Origin: Brenneria bubanii
GTDB lineage: Bacteria > Pseudomonadota > Gammaproteobacteria > Enterobacterales > Enterobacteriaceae
Direction of reading: 5' to 3'
NCBI RefSeq assembly: GCF_022378355.1
Contig: NZ_JAKMAJ010000001.1
Span: 124,001 to 188,000 of the forward strand
Length of the DNA stretch: 64,000 nucleotides
Shown here one piece after another: positions 31,337 through 40,455 of the stretch. The notes beneath the pieces were generated by a model, which saw only the letters and a program-made list of their open reading frames with translations, was not told where the DNA came from and did no database searches. The position numbers and the translations under genes are program-made. Each line of letters opens with the position of its first letter. Position 1 is the stretch's first letter.

Positions 31337-31793
31337 CGCTGACTCCGAACTTAACGCACAATATGAAAAGGAAGTTTTGCTGTTATCGACGGTAGAACGG
31401 CGGAAATTCATATTAATAGGCGGCTGTCGTCTGCCCCTGGCGCTAATATTCCGTCATGTTGAAACAGAGTCGATCACGCTTGTTAATCGACAAAACCCAG
31501 GGAATATTTAGTGACGAAGCGGTGCCTGGCGCCTGTTATTTTCAATTCTTTGAACAACATCATAACTTTTCATAAACATAAGTTTTTTTGATCCATCCGC
31601 AGCATGGCTAAAAATAAAATATGAGCGGGTCATCAGGCTTCGGGCAAAGCAAATGCGCACCGGCAAATGGATGCCGCTATTTACGTATCCTTACCGATAC
31701 GAGTTTCTCATGCGAAGCGTGTCTGTTATTATGAGCCGATAAGTGGGTAAAACTCTGCACCATACCATTAAGAATCAAGAGGTTATTCAATTC
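31337..31793. promoter_or_regulatory. Divergent chemoreceptor-fldA spacer
   Basis: 457 bases, AT-rich around 31540-31620, with no supported gene. It must hold the chemoreceptor and fldA promoters. No flagellar sigma-28 promoter (TAAA-N15-GCCGATAA) is seen on the chemoreceptor strand. Confidence 0.4.
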
Positions 31794-32321
31794 ATGGCAC
31801 TCATAGGAATTTTCTTTGGCAGTGACACCGGCAATACCGAGAACATTGCCAAGACCATCCAACAGCAGTTGGGAACCGACGTTGCTGAAGTTCATGACAT
31901 CGCCAAAAGCAGTAAAGAAGATCTCGAAGCTTTCGATATTTTACTGTTGGGTATCCCTACCTGGTACTACGGGGAAGCCCAATGCGACTGGGATGACTTT
32001 TTCCCTACGCTGGAAGACATTGATTTTACCGGTAAACTGGTTGCCCTGTTTGGCTGTGGCGATCAGGAAGACTATGCCGAGTACTTCTGTGACGCGATGG
32101 GCACCATCCGCGACATTATCGAACCGCGCGGCGCCACCATTGTCGGACATTGGCCGACAGCAGGTTATTACTTTGAAGCGTCCAAAGGTCTGGCGGATGA
32201 TAATCACTTCATCGGTTTGGCTATCGACGAAGACCGTCAGCCTGAACTGACCAACGAGCGCGTCACCGCGTGGGTAAAACAGATTAGCGAAGAGCTAAAC
32301 CTGAAAGAGCTGGTTGGCTAA
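31794..32321 (+). CDS. fldA: Flavodoxin I
   Basis: FMN-containing electron carrier for biotin, methionine and radical-SAM enzymes, including MiaB encoded in this window. The 175-aa protein starts MALIGIFFGSDTGNTENIAK with the phosphate-binding loop. GIPTWYYGEAQCDWDDFFPT and FGCGDQEDYAEYFCDAMG supply the FMN-stacking aromatics. The ATG at 31794 is the family start; the upstream extension is not conserved. It precedes fur by 327 bases, as in E. coli. Confidence 0.98.
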   Translation: MALIGIFFGSDTGNTENIAKTIQQQLGTDVAEVHDIAKSSKEDLEAFDILLLGIPTWYYGEAQCDWDDFFPTLEDIDFTGKLVALFGCGDQEDYAEYFCDAMGTIRDIIEPRGATIVGHWPTAGYYFEASKGLADDNHFIGLAIDEDRQPELTNERVTAWVKQISEELNLKELVG

Positions 32322-32648
32322 GACGGATTCCTGGCTCTGACCATCTCCCGGCAGAGCCAGATCAATAGGAAAAGCCTTTCATAAAGATTGATACATTTTT
32401 TTAACTTCCCCCTATAAGTATGTACAATACCCACATCGGTCTTGTGCGTTCAACTGGCGTCTCTCATTACCAACAATACATTGCACGATACCTCTGTATA
32501 GTGTGTGGGAATAATTTTGTTAACATTCCATTGTTTTCATTTTGAATGCACGGTTCTATAATTGAGACGCTATTACATATTTTGAGCCGACCGATGTCAT
32601 AGGCTAAATAGCCTCCATTGATCAAGTAAGCAACAGGACTAAACCCGC
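32322..32648 (+). promoter_or_regulatory. fldA-fur spacer with hairpin and candidate fur promoter
   Basis: A 9-bp stem CTGGCTCTG/CAGAGCCAG (32331-32339 and 32352-32360) just after fldA has no T tract. A TATAAT at 32557-32562 is a good -10 candidate for fur, about 90 bases from the start, with a poor -35. I could not identify a convincing Fur box or the uof leader peptide known in E. coli. Confidence 0.45.
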
Positions 32649-33098
32649 ATGACTGACAATAACACCGCATTAAAGAAGGCCGGCCTGAAAGTCACACTTC
32701 CAAGACTGAAAATTCTGGAAGTGTTACAGGATCCAGCGTGCCATCACGTCAGTGCGGAAGATTTATATAAAAAACTGATTGATATGGGTGAAGAGATTGG
32801 TCTGGCGACCGTCTATCGCGTACTGAATCAGTTTGATGATGCTGGTATTGTAACCCGCCATAACTTTGAAGGCGGAAAGTCGGTTTTCGAACTGACGCAG
32901 CAACATCATCATGACCATCTGATTTGCCTGGATTGTGGCAAGGTCATTGAGTTCCGTGATGAGTATATCGAAGAACGCCAACGCGAAATTGCGGAAAGAC
33001 ACGGCATCAAACTGACCAACCACAGTTTGTATCTCTATGGTCATTGCAGCGATGGGGATTGCCGCGAAGATGAAACCCTGCATGATGCAAAAAGATAA
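32649..33098 (+). CDS. fur: Ferric uptake regulator Fur
   Basis: Iron-responsive dimeric repressor. The 149-aa protein starts MTDNNTALKKAGLKVTLPRL. The winged helix (1-82) includes GLATVYRVLNQFDDAGIV. The metal-binding dimerisation domain has HHHDHLICLDCGKVIEFRDE and a C-terminal HCSDGDC, so both zinc and regulatory ligands are intact. Its iron-dependent regulon cannot be judged from this window. Confidence 0.99.
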   Translation: MTDNNTALKKAGLKVTLPRLKILEVLQDPACHHVSAEDLYKKLIDMGEEIGLATVYRVLNQFDDAGIVTRHNFEGGKSVFELTQQHHHDHLICLDCGKVIEFRDEYIEERQREIAERHGIKLTNHSLYLYGHCSDGDCREDETLHDAKR

Positions 33099-33182
33099 AT
33101 CGACCGCATAAAAATTGCCGGGAGAAACGTTAAACGTCGCTTGCGACGACCGGTTAGCGGACGGATTACCCTATCCGTCATA

Positions 33183-33210
33183 AAATAAAACCGCCGAAGC
33201 GGTTTTATTT
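33183..33210. terminator. Bidirectional terminator between fur and glnS
   Basis: Perfect 12-bp stem AAATAAAACCGC/GCGGTTTTATTT with a CGAA tetraloop. T-rich tails exist on both strands, so it can end both fur (plus) and glnS (minus), which converge here. Confidence 0.9.
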
Positions 33211-33232
33211 CCGTTTTATCGGCGGATCCCGA

Positions 33233-34891
33233 TTACCCCACCCAGGTATCTCGCAAGCCTACCGTTCGGTTAAACACCAAATGCTGAGGTGTTGAGTAAA
33301 CGCGATCGGCACAGAAGTAACCTTCACGTTCAAACTGATACGCTTTTTCTGTTTCAGCCTGCGCCATACTCGACTCGACAAAACCATGAGTCACCTGCAG
33401 CGACGCCGGATTGATGGTCGACAGAAAATCTTCCGCCGCCCCGGGATTAGCCACGCTGAACAAGCGATCATACAGACGGAATTCGGCCGGCACCCCATGG
33501 GCCACGGACACCCAGTGAATCACGCCCTTCACCTTGCGCCCATCCGCCGGATCTTTACTCAGGGTATCCGGATCGTAGCTGCAATAGATAGTGGTGATGT
33601 TATCCTGCTCGTCTTTATCGATATGCTCCGCTTTAATCACATAAGCGTTGCGCAGGCGGACTTCTTTTCCTAACACCAGGCGCTTATATTGTTTATTGGC
33701 CGATTCACGGAAATCCGCGCGGTCGATATACACCTCACGGCTGAATGCCACCTGGCGACTGCCCATTTCCGGTTTATTCGGATGGTTTGGCATCGTAACC
33801 CACTCTTCATGATCTGAAGGCAGATTTTCTATCACCACTTTCACCGGATCGAGCACGGCCATGGCGCGCGGCGCGTTTTCATTCAGATCGTCACGCACGC
33901 AGGATTCCAGCGCCGCCATTTCAACATTGTTATCCTGCTTGGTTACGCCGATGCGGTAACAGAATTCACGAATAGACGCGGCGCTATAGCCACGGCGACG
34001 CAATCCGGAAATCGTCGGCATGCGCGGATCGTCCCAACCTTCGACGATTTTTTCCGTCACCAGCAGGTTCAGCTTACGCTTGGACATGATGGCGTATTCG
34101 AGGTTAAGACGAGAAAATTCATACTGGCGCGGATGGCATGGAATAGTGATGTTATCCAGCACCCAGTCATATAAACGGCGGTTATCCTGGAATTCCAGCG
34201 TACACAGCGAGTGAGTCACGCCTTCCAACGCATCGGAAATACAGTGGGTGAAATCGTACATCGGATAGATGCACCATTTGTCGCCGGTTTGGTGGTGCTC
34301 AGCAAATTTGATCCGATACAAAACCGGATCGCGCATCACGATAAACGACGATGCCATGTCAATTTTAGCGCGCAGACAAGCGGTGCCTTCCGCAAAGCCG
34401 CCGTTACGCATTTTTTCGAACAGCGCCAGGTTTTCCTCTACGCTGCGATCGCGGTACGGACTATTTTTACCCGGCGACGTCAGCGTACCGCGATATTCGC
34501 GAATCTGCTCAGGGGTCAGTTCATCGACGTATGCCAATCCCTTGCTGATCAACTCAACCGCGTATTGATGCAGCTGATCGAAATAATTGGAGGAATAGCG
34601 AACGTCGCCGCTCCATGAGAAACCCAGCCAGTTAACATCACGTTTGATCGACTCAACGTATTCAATATCTTCTTTTACCGGGTTGGTATCATCGAAGCGC
34701 AGGTTACACTGCCCCTGGTAATCCTGGGCAATCCCGAAATTCAGACAGATAGACTTCGCATGCCCGATATGCAGATAGCCATTCGGCTCTGGCGGAAAAC
34801 GCGTCTGAATATGATCGTGCTTACCGGATGCCAAATCTTCATCAATAATCTGACGGATAAAGTTAGTTGGGCGGGCTTCAGCCTCACTCAT
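33233..34891 (-). CDS. glnS: Glutaminyl-tRNA synthetase
   Basis: Class I aminoacyl-tRNA synthetase of 552 aa. [20 protein letters not shown] has the HIGH motif, and [13 protein letters not shown] has the KMSKS-type loop. C-terminal anticodon-binding barrels follow. Three tRNA-Gln genes, its substrates, lie about 8 kb away. chiPQ, which separates fur and glnS in E. coli, is absent here. Confidence 0.99.
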   Translation of the reverse strand: MSEAEARPTNFIRQIIDEDLASGKHDHIQTRFPPEPNGYLHIGHAKSICLNFGIAQDYQGQCNLRFDDTNPVKEDIEYVESIKRDVNWLGFSWSGDVRYSSNYFDQLHQYAVELISKGLAYVDELTPEQIREYRGTLTSPGKNSPYRDRSVEENLALFEKMRNGGFAEGTACLRAKIDMASSFIVMRDPVLYRIKFAEHHQTGDKWCIYPMYDFTHCISDALEGVTHSLCTLEFQDNRRLYDWVLDNITIPCHPRQYEFSRLNLEYAIMSKRKLNLLVTEKIVEGWDDPRMPTISGLRRRGYSAASIREFCYRIGVTKQDNNVEMAALESCVRDDLNENAPRAMAVLDPVKVVIENLPSDHEEWVTMPNHPNKPEMGSRQVAFSREVYIDRADFRESANKQYKRLVLGKEVRLRNAYVIKAEHIDKDEQDNITTIYCSYDPDTLSKDPADGRKVKGVIHWVSVAHGVPAEFRLYDRLFSVANPGAAEDFLSTINPASLQVTHGFVESSMAQAETEKAYQFEREGYFCADRVYSTPQHLVFNRTVGLRDTWVG

Positions 34892-34972
34892 TCTTGATTC
34901 CTCAATGCTAAAACGACATATAACCGCTAATGATCCAACAAGCTAGGCCGAGAAACAACCGTTAGTTTCATT

Positions 34973-35009
34973 AAAAAAATAAACGGGATGAGATAGCGAT
35001 CTCATCCCG
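34973..35009 (-). terminator. Intrinsic terminator after nagE
   Basis: Perfect 11-bp stem CGGGATGAGAT/ATCTCATCCCG with a 4-base loop. On the minus strand it is followed by TTTATTTTTTTAA. It lies about 55 bases past the nagE stop and ahead of glnS. Confidence 0.92.
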
Positions 35010-35062
35010 CAAATTTACCTTATGTCGAGCTATTCAGAAACGATGAAAAACGCGTATCGGCA

Positions 35063-36553
35063 CTATTCCTCGCTGGCTTTCTTCAGCGCGGCAGCTATCG
35101 ACTCCGCCTGGGTGCCGACAACAATCTGCACGCTCTGCTTGTTCAAGCGAATGACGCCGGCCGCGCCGAGCCGTTTGGCCAATCCGTCATCAACCAACGC
35201 GGAATCCACCACGCTCAAGCGCAAGCGAGTGATGCAGGAATCAATACCGGTCAGATTCTCTTTACCGCCGATAGCCTGTAGATAGCCTTTGCCCAACGTC
35301 TGCGTCTCAGAGGATGCCGAAGATCCGGCGGCATTGACATCATAGCCATCCGCCTCGCTGCCGCTTACCGACAGTTCTCGGCCCGGCGTCAGTAAATTGA
35401 AGCGCGTAATGGTGAACCTGAACACCAGATAATAAATAACAAAGTAGGCCAATCCCATCGGTATCAGCATATACCAGTGCGTCGCCAGCGGGTTGCGGGA
35501 TGACAGCACCATATCCACCAGTCCGGCGCTGAAACCGAAACCCGCGATCCAATGCATACTGGCGGCGATAAACGCCGAAATACCGGTCATTACCGCATGC
35601 AGGAAATACAGCACCGGCGCCACAAACATGAAGGAGAACTCCAGCGGCTCAGTAATACCGGTGAAAAACGCGGCAAATGACGCGGCAAGCATAATTCCGC
35701 CGATCTTGTTTTTATTCTCAGGACGAGCGCAGTGATAAATCGCCAGCGCGGCGCCAGGCAAACCAAACATCATAATCGGGAAGAATCCCGCCTGATAGCG
35801 GCCTGTCACGCCGACTACGGCTTTACCGGCATCAATCGACTGCTGCCCGGCAAGGAAGTTAGGTATATCGTTAATGCCCGCCACATCAAACCAGAACACC
35901 GAATTCAAAGCATGATGCAACCCAACAGGAAGCAACATGCGGTTAAAGAACGCGTAAATACCGGCGCCGAGCGAGCCCAACTGTTGAATATGTTCACCGA
36001 AAGAGACCAGCGAGCTGTAAATAACCGGCCAGACATACATCAGGATAAAGGCAACCAGAATCATCAGAAACGAAGTGATAATCGGCACCAGACGGCGTCC
36101 GCTGAAAAACGACAGCGCCTTCGGCAGTTCGACCTGACTGAAACGGTTGTACAGCTCCGCAGAGATGATCCCCACCAGAATCCCCACAAACTGATTTTTA
36201 ATGTGGCCGAACGCCGCGGGCACCAGCTCCAGCGGAATTTTCTTAATCATTGAAACCGCATCCGGCGAACAAAGCGTCGTCAGCACCAGGTAACCCACGA
36301 AGCCCGTCAGCGCTGCTGCGCCATCTTTATCTTTCGACAACCCATAAGCGATGCCGACCGCAAACAGAACATCCATATTTCCAATAATGGCTGAACCGGA
36401 CTTAATCAACAGTGCGGCCAAAGCGTTTTCACTCCCCCAGCCAGCCGGATCAATCCAGTAGCCAACCCCAATCAGGATCGCGGCAGCGGGCAACGTCGCG
36501 ACGGGCACCATTAGCGCCCGACCAATCTTTTGTAAATAACCGAGAATACTCAC
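35063..36553 (-). CDS. nagE: PTS N-acetylglucosamine transporter, EIICB form
   Basis: N-acetylglucosamine phosphotransferase permease of 496 aa. The EIIC membrane part (about 1-370) has LPVGLHHALNSVFWFDVAGI and GITEPLEFSFMFVAP. The EIIB domain (about 415-496) has LTGIDSCITRLRLSVVDSAL with the phosphorylated Cys. The protein ends at ALKKASEE, so the EIIA domain present in E. coli NagE (648 aa) is missing. Phosphate would have to come from a separate EIIA such as Crr. It is divergent from nagBAC. Confidence 0.95.
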   Translation of the reverse strand: MSILGYLQKIGRALMVPVATLPAAAILIGVGYWIDPAGWGSENALAALLIKSGSAIIGNMDVLFAVGIAYGLSKDKDGAAALTGFVGYLVLTTLCSPDAVSMIKKIPLELVPAAFGHIKNQFVGILVGIISAELYNRFSQVELPKALSFFSGRRLVPIITSFLMILVAFILMYVWPVIYSSLVSFGEHIQQLGSLGAGIYAFFNRMLLPVGLHHALNSVFWFDVAGINDIPNFLAGQQSIDAGKAVVGVTGRYQAGFFPIMMFGLPGAALAIYHCARPENKNKIGGIMLAASFAAFFTGITEPLEFSFMFVAPVLYFLHAVMTGISAFIAASMHWIAGFGFSAGLVDMVLSSRNPLATHWYMLIPMGLAYFVIYYLVFRFTITRFNLLTPGRELSVSGSEADGYDVNAAGSSASSETQTLGKGYLQAIGGKENLTGIDSCITRLRLSVVDSALVDDGLAKRLGAAGVIRLNKQSVQIVVGTQAESIAAALKKASEE

Positions 36554-36654
36554 GTTTCCTCTCTCTCTTCCTAATATGGGGCAAAAAACGGCCCGTTAGA
36601 CTTGCTCACGGCCAGACAGATAACCGGTAATTTCAGCGTGGAGTGTAAGAAAAA

Positions 36655-36673
36655 TATTTCGCCACGCAAATTA
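36655..36673. promoter_or_regulatory. NagC operator candidate (nagE side)
   Basis: TATTTCGCCACGCAAATTA, an imperfect palindrome with outer A/T and central C/G as in NagC sites. Its centre is 92 bases from the second candidate at 36747-36765, close to nine helical turns, matching the looped pair known at E. coli nagE-nagB. Confidence 0.55.
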
Positions 36674-36686
36674 ACCAGATTAATTA

Positions 36687-36702
36687 TGTGATTAAAGTCA
36701 CT
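36687..36702. promoter_or_regulatory. CRP-cAMP site between nagE and nagB
   Basis: TGTGATTAAAGTCACT fits the TGTGA-N6-TCACA consensus at 9 of 10 positions. It lies between the two NagC candidates, the arrangement known in E. coli, where CRP supports both promoters and the repression loop. Confidence 0.75.
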
Positions 36703-36746
36703 AAAAAATCACATACAAAAAGGTTATATCTAAATAAACAGCCACC

Positions 36747-36765
36747 TTATTTCATGACAAAAAAA
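36747..36765. promoter_or_regulatory. NagC operator candidate (nagB side)
   Basis: TTATTTCATGACAAAAAAA, an A/T-flanked imperfect palindrome about 110 bases before nagB. It pairs with the site at 36655-36673 at a helical spacing suited to looping. Confidence 0.5.
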
Positions 36766-36873
36766 AACAGGCTACACTGGTAGCCAGTTTAATCTCAAAG
36801 CTGAAAGATCGTCGGTTGGCGTAATCAGCCGAATGCTATTTAATCATCTATCGTTCAAACCAGGAGAGCACTG

Positions 36874-37674
36874 ATGAGACTCATTCCCTTAACCACCCCG
36901 GTTGAAGTCGGCAAATGGGCGGCCCGTTATATCATCCAGCGAATCAAGGCGTTCAACCCCAGCGCCGACCGCCCTTTCGTGCTGGGTCTTCCTACCGGAA
37001 GCTCACCGCTGGAAGCCTATAAGGCGCTGGTGGAAATGCATAAAGCCGGACAGGTCAGCTTTAAACACATAGTAACCTTCAACATGGACGAGTACGTTGG
37101 TCTGCCCGCGGATCACCCGGAAAGCTACCACAGTTTCATGCATCACAATTTTTTCGATCATATTGATATTCCGAAAGAAAATATTAACCTATTGAACGGC
37201 AATGCTGAAGATATCACGGCCGAATGCCGCCGCTATGAAGAGAAAATCAACGCTTACGGCAAAATTCACCTGTTTATGGGGGGCGTCGGTAACGACGGAC
37301 ATATCGCGTTCAATGAACCGGCCTCTTCTCTGGCTTCCCGCACCCGGATAAAAACCCTGACGGAAGAAACGCGTATCGCCAACTCCCGGTTTTTTAACGG
37401 CGACGTGAATCTGGTGCCGAAATACGCTCTGACGGTTGGCGTCGGAACGCTGCTGGATGCCGAAGAAGTGATGATCCTGGTTAGCGGACGTAATAAAGCG
37501 CTGGCATTACAGGCGGCGGTAGAAGGAAACGTCAACCATATGTGGACGATTAGCTGTCTGCAACTTCATGCTAAAGCCATCATGGTGTGCGATGAGCCGT
37601 CAACGATGGAACTCAAAGTCAAAACCGTTAAATATTTTCGCGAATTAGAAACGGAAAACATGAAAGATCTTTAG
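36874..37674 (+). CDS. nagB: Glucosamine-6-phosphate deaminase
   Basis: Converts glucosamine-6-phosphate to fructose-6-phosphate and ammonia, the last step of GlcNAc catabolism. The 266-aa protein starts [20 protein letters not shown] after [23 protein letters not shown] is the phosphate loop, [20 protein letters not shown] has the catalytic Asp, and [14 protein letters not shown] has the active-site His. It is first in nagBAC and divergent from nagE. Confidence 0.98.
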   Translation: MRLIPLTTPVEVGKWAARYIIQRIKAFNPSADRPFVLGLPTGSSPLEAYKALVEMHKAGQVSFKHIVTFNMDEYVGLPADHPESYHSFMHHNFFDHIDIPKENINLLNGNAEDITAECRRYEEKINAYGKIHLFMGGVGNDGHIAFNEPASSLASRTRIKTLTEETRIANSRFFNGDVNLVPKYALTVGVGTLLDAEEVMILVSGRNKALALQAAVEGNVNHMWTISCLQLHAKAIMVCDEPSTMELKVKTVKYFRELETENMKDL

Positions 37675-37751
37675 CCCAACATCTTTAGGCTAAAACGGCA
37701 GGACGCCGATGCGCCTGATATGAAAACCAAGGATACAGCGAGGAATTGATA

Positions 37752-38909
37752 ATGTACGCCTTAACTAATGGCCGAATTTATACCGGTCACCAGGTACTTG
37801 ATAATCATGCCGTTATTATTGCCGATGGTCTGATTGACAGCGTTTGTCCCGTTAGCGGGCTTCCCAGCGGGCTGGAGAAATTCGATCTTGGCGGCGCGTT
37901 CATCGCTCCCGGTTTTATCGATCTACAGCTAAACGGCTGTGGCGGCGTGCAGTTCAATGACTCGCCGGAATCCATTTCCGTCAAAACGCTGGAAATCATG
38001 CAGCAGGCCAACCAGAAATCCGGTTGCACCAGCTTTCTGCCGACCCTCATCACCTGTAGTGATGAATTCATGAAGCACGGCGTGGAAGTCATGCGCGCCT
38101 ATCTGGCGCAGCACAAAAATCAGGCGTTGGGGCTGCACCTTGAAGGCCCGTGGTTAAGCGAACTGAAAAAAGGCACGCATAATGCGGCGTTTATTCGCCC
38201 GCCGACGCCGGAATTGGTGAGTTTCCTGTGCAACAATGCGGACGTCATCAGCAAAATCACCCTGGCGCCGGAAAAAGTCTCCCCGGCGGTAATCCGTCAG
38301 TTGACTGAAGCAGGTATTGTGGTTTCCGCCGGCCACTCCAATGCAACCTGGGCTGAAGCTAAACAGGGCTTTGCCGCCGGTATCCGCTTTGCCACTCATC
38401 TGTTTAACGCCATGCCTTACGTGGCGGGTCGTGAGCCGGGTTTGGTCGGCGCAATCTATGACGCGCCCGAGATCTATTGCGGTATTATTGCCGACGGCTT
38501 CCACGTCGACTGGGCCAACATCCGCAACAGCAAACGGATCAAAGGGGAAAAACTGATTTTAGTCACCGATGCTACCGCCCCCGCAGGTTCAGACATTGAC
38601 CAGTTCATTTTTGCCGGCAAACCCATATACTGTCGCGATGGTCGGTGTGTGGATGAACACGGAACCCTGAGCGGCTCGGCGCTTACAATGATTGAAGCGG
38701 TGCGTAACAGCGTCGAACAGGCAGGGATTCCGCTGGATGAGGCCCTCAGAATGGCAACGCTTTACCCCGCCCGCGCTATCGGCCAGGACAAATACCTGGG
38801 AAGCATTGAAAGCGGTAAAGTCGCTAACCTGACCGTTTTTGATCGTAATTATCACGTTCTCAAAACTTTGGTTAACGGTAACGATACGTTAGCGGTGACA
38901 AAGAATTGA
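37752..38909 (+). CDS. nagA: N-acetylglucosamine-6-phosphate deacetylase
   Basis: Amidohydrolase removing acetate from GlcNAc-6-phosphate, giving the NagB substrate. The 385-aa protein has [38 protein letters not shown] and [10 protein letters not shown], the metal and catalytic segments. The ATG at 37752 follows GAGGAA and matches the E. coli start MYAL; a TTG six bases earlier is not needed. It lies 77 bases after nagB. Confidence 0.98.
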   Translation: MYALTNGRIYTGHQVLDNHAVIIADGLIDSVCPVSGLPSGLEKFDLGGAFIAPGFIDLQLNGCGGVQFNDSPESISVKTLEIMQQANQKSGCTSFLPTLITCSDEFMKHGVEVMRAYLAQHKNQALGLHLEGPWLSELKKGTHNAAFIRPPTPELVSFLCNNADVISKITLAPEKVSPAVIRQLTEAGIVVSAGHSNATWAEAKQGFAAGIRFATHLFNAMPYVAGREPGLVGAIYDAPEIYCGIIADGFHVDWANIRNSKRIKGEKLILVTDATAPAGSDIDQFIFAGKPIYCRDGRCVDEHGTLSGSALTMIEAVRNSVEQAGIPLDEALRMATLYPARAIGQDKYLGSIESGKVANLTVFDRNYHVLKTLVNGNDTLAVTKN

Positions 38910-38929
38910 CCCTATGAGAGTAATTTTTC

Positions 38930-40153
38930 ATGACCATTGGCGGACAGGCGCAGATAGGGAATATCGATCTGGTTAAACAATTAAACAGTGCGATCGTGTA
39001 CCGTCTAATCGACCAGCAAGGCCCCATATCCCGTATACAAATTGCGGAACAGAGCCAGCTAGCCCCCGCCAGCGTCACAAAAATTACGCGTCAACTGCTG
39101 GAACGCGGATTAATCAAAGAAGTCGACCAGCAGGCCTCTACCGGCGGCAGACGCGCCATCTCCATCGTGACGGAAACTCGTCCGTTTCATACCATAGCCG
39201 TGCGTCTCGGCCGTCTTGATGCCACCATCGCACTCTATGACCTACAGGGAAAGTCATTAGGTGAAGAGCACTACAGCCTGAAGGAAAACACGCAGCAAAC
39301 CGTGGAGGCGGCCCTGTTTGCGGCCATTGGCAATTTTATCAATCATTATCAGCACCGTATCCGCGAGTTGATTGCCATTTCGGTGGTTGTGCCCGGACTG
39401 GTAGACCCGGCAGCGGGCGTTATCCGTTATATGCCGCACATCAGCGTCGATAACTGGCCGTTGGTCGAAAATATTCAGCGCCATTTCCATATCACCAGCT
39501 TTGTCGGTCACGATATTCGTAGCCTGGCGCTGGCGGAACATTATTTTGGCGTAACCGTCGATTCGCCAGATTCGATCCTGGTGCGCGTCCACCGTGGCGT
39601 CGGCGCCGGTATTCTGGTTAACGGACAGATATTTCTCAGCAATAAGGGAAACGTCGGTGAAATTGGTCATATCCAGATCGATCCGCTGGGGGAACGCTGC
39701 CACTGCGGTAATTTTGGCTGCTTGGAAACGGTTGTCTCCAACGCCGCTATCGAACAGCGCGTGCAACACTTATTGCAGCAAGGCTATCCTGGTAAATTAT
39801 CCCCGGATCGCTGCACGATTACCGCCATCTGCAAAGCGGCCAATCGCGGCGACGCGCTGGCGCAGGAAGTCATCGAACAGGCGGGGCAATATCTGGGCAA
39901 GGCAGTCTCGATCGCCATCAACCTATTCAATCCGCAAAAAGTGGTGATTGCCGGGGAAATAACCGAATCCGCCAAATTATTACTGCCCGCCATTCAACGC
40001 AGCATTAATGTCCAGGTGCTGAAAGGCTTCAGGGATGACCTGCCCATTGAAGTCTCCGGCCTAAGCCATCTTTCCGCGATTGGCGCCTTTGCGCTGGTAA
40101 AACGCGCGATGCTAAACGGCGAACTGCTGCAATATTTGCTGGAAACGCGCTAA
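38930..40153 (+). CDS. nagC: NagC, N-acetylglucosamine repressor (ROK family)
   Basis: ROK-family repressor that releases operators on binding GlcNAc-6-phosphate. The 407-aa protein has an N-terminal helix-turn-helix (QGPISRIQIAEQSQLAPASV), then the sugar-binding fold with GNVGEIGHIQIDPLGERCHC and the zinc motif CHCGNFGCLE. It lies 20 bases after nagA. nagD, which follows nagC in E. coli, is absent. Confidence 0.98.
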   Translation: MTIGGQAQIGNIDLVKQLNSAIVYRLIDQQGPISRIQIAEQSQLAPASVTKITRQLLERGLIKEVDQQASTGGRRAISIVTETRPFHTIAVRLGRLDATIALYDLQGKSLGEEHYSLKENTQQTVEAALFAAIGNFINHYQHRIRELIAISVVVPGLVDPAAGVIRYMPHISVDNWPLVENIQRHFHITSFVGHDIRSLALAEHYFGVTVDSPDSILVRVHRGVGAGILVNGQIFLSNKGNVGEIGHIQIDPLGERCHCGNFGCLETVVSNAAIEQRVQHLLQQGYPGKLSPDRCTITAICKAANRGDALAQEVIEQAGQYLGKAVSIAINLFNPQKVVIAGEITESAKLLLPAIQRSINVQVLKGFRDDLPIEVSGLSHLSAIGAFALVKRAMLNGELLQYLLETR

Positions 40154-40455
40154 ACAGCGTTTTTTCTCATAAGGTCTGGTTATGGAATCGCTAAAAATCC
40201 GGCGATTCTGCTGATGATATTTATCGATTATTCATTAAAATGCTCTAAAAATTATTCAAACATCATCTACATCGCTTTTTTCATTAGATGATATTGAATT
40301 CCTATAGCGTTTTGATGCTAAATCAGTGTCACTGATACTGATTTAGCATCATGAATGCGAATAAAACGGCGTGCGCGATTGGCATCCGTGAATTGCCGCT
40401 GATCAATCTGAAATATTCTTCGCCTGGTGAGACCAGCGAACCAAGGGAGTTATCT
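40154..40455 (+). promoter_or_regulatory. nagC-asnB spacer with nested inverted repeats
   Basis: 302 bases holding the asnB control region. A perfect 15-bp inverted repeat lies at 40313-40327 and 40337-40351 with a 9-base loop. Inside it ATCAGTG-T-CACTGAT (40322-40336) forms an alternative palindrome. An open in-frame stretch from 40351 leads into asnB, but it would bury the catalytic Cys and is rejected as coding. No T tract follows, so the repeat is not a normal terminator. Confidence 0.6.

Noticed and set aside
31735-31742. GCCGATAA, identical to a flagellar sigma-28 -10 element, near the chemoreceptor
   Set aside because: It points toward fldA, not the chemoreceptor, and lacks TAAA at the required distance.
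32546-32602. 18-codon frame upstream of fur as a uof-like leader peptide
   Set aside because: No ribosome site, not coupled to the fur start, and it overlaps the likely -10 box. I cannot match it to E. coli uof.
40351-40455. 35-codon in-frame N-terminal extension of asnB
   Set aside because: It would bury the catalytic Cys that must follow the initiator Met. The ATG at 40456 has its own GGGAG site.
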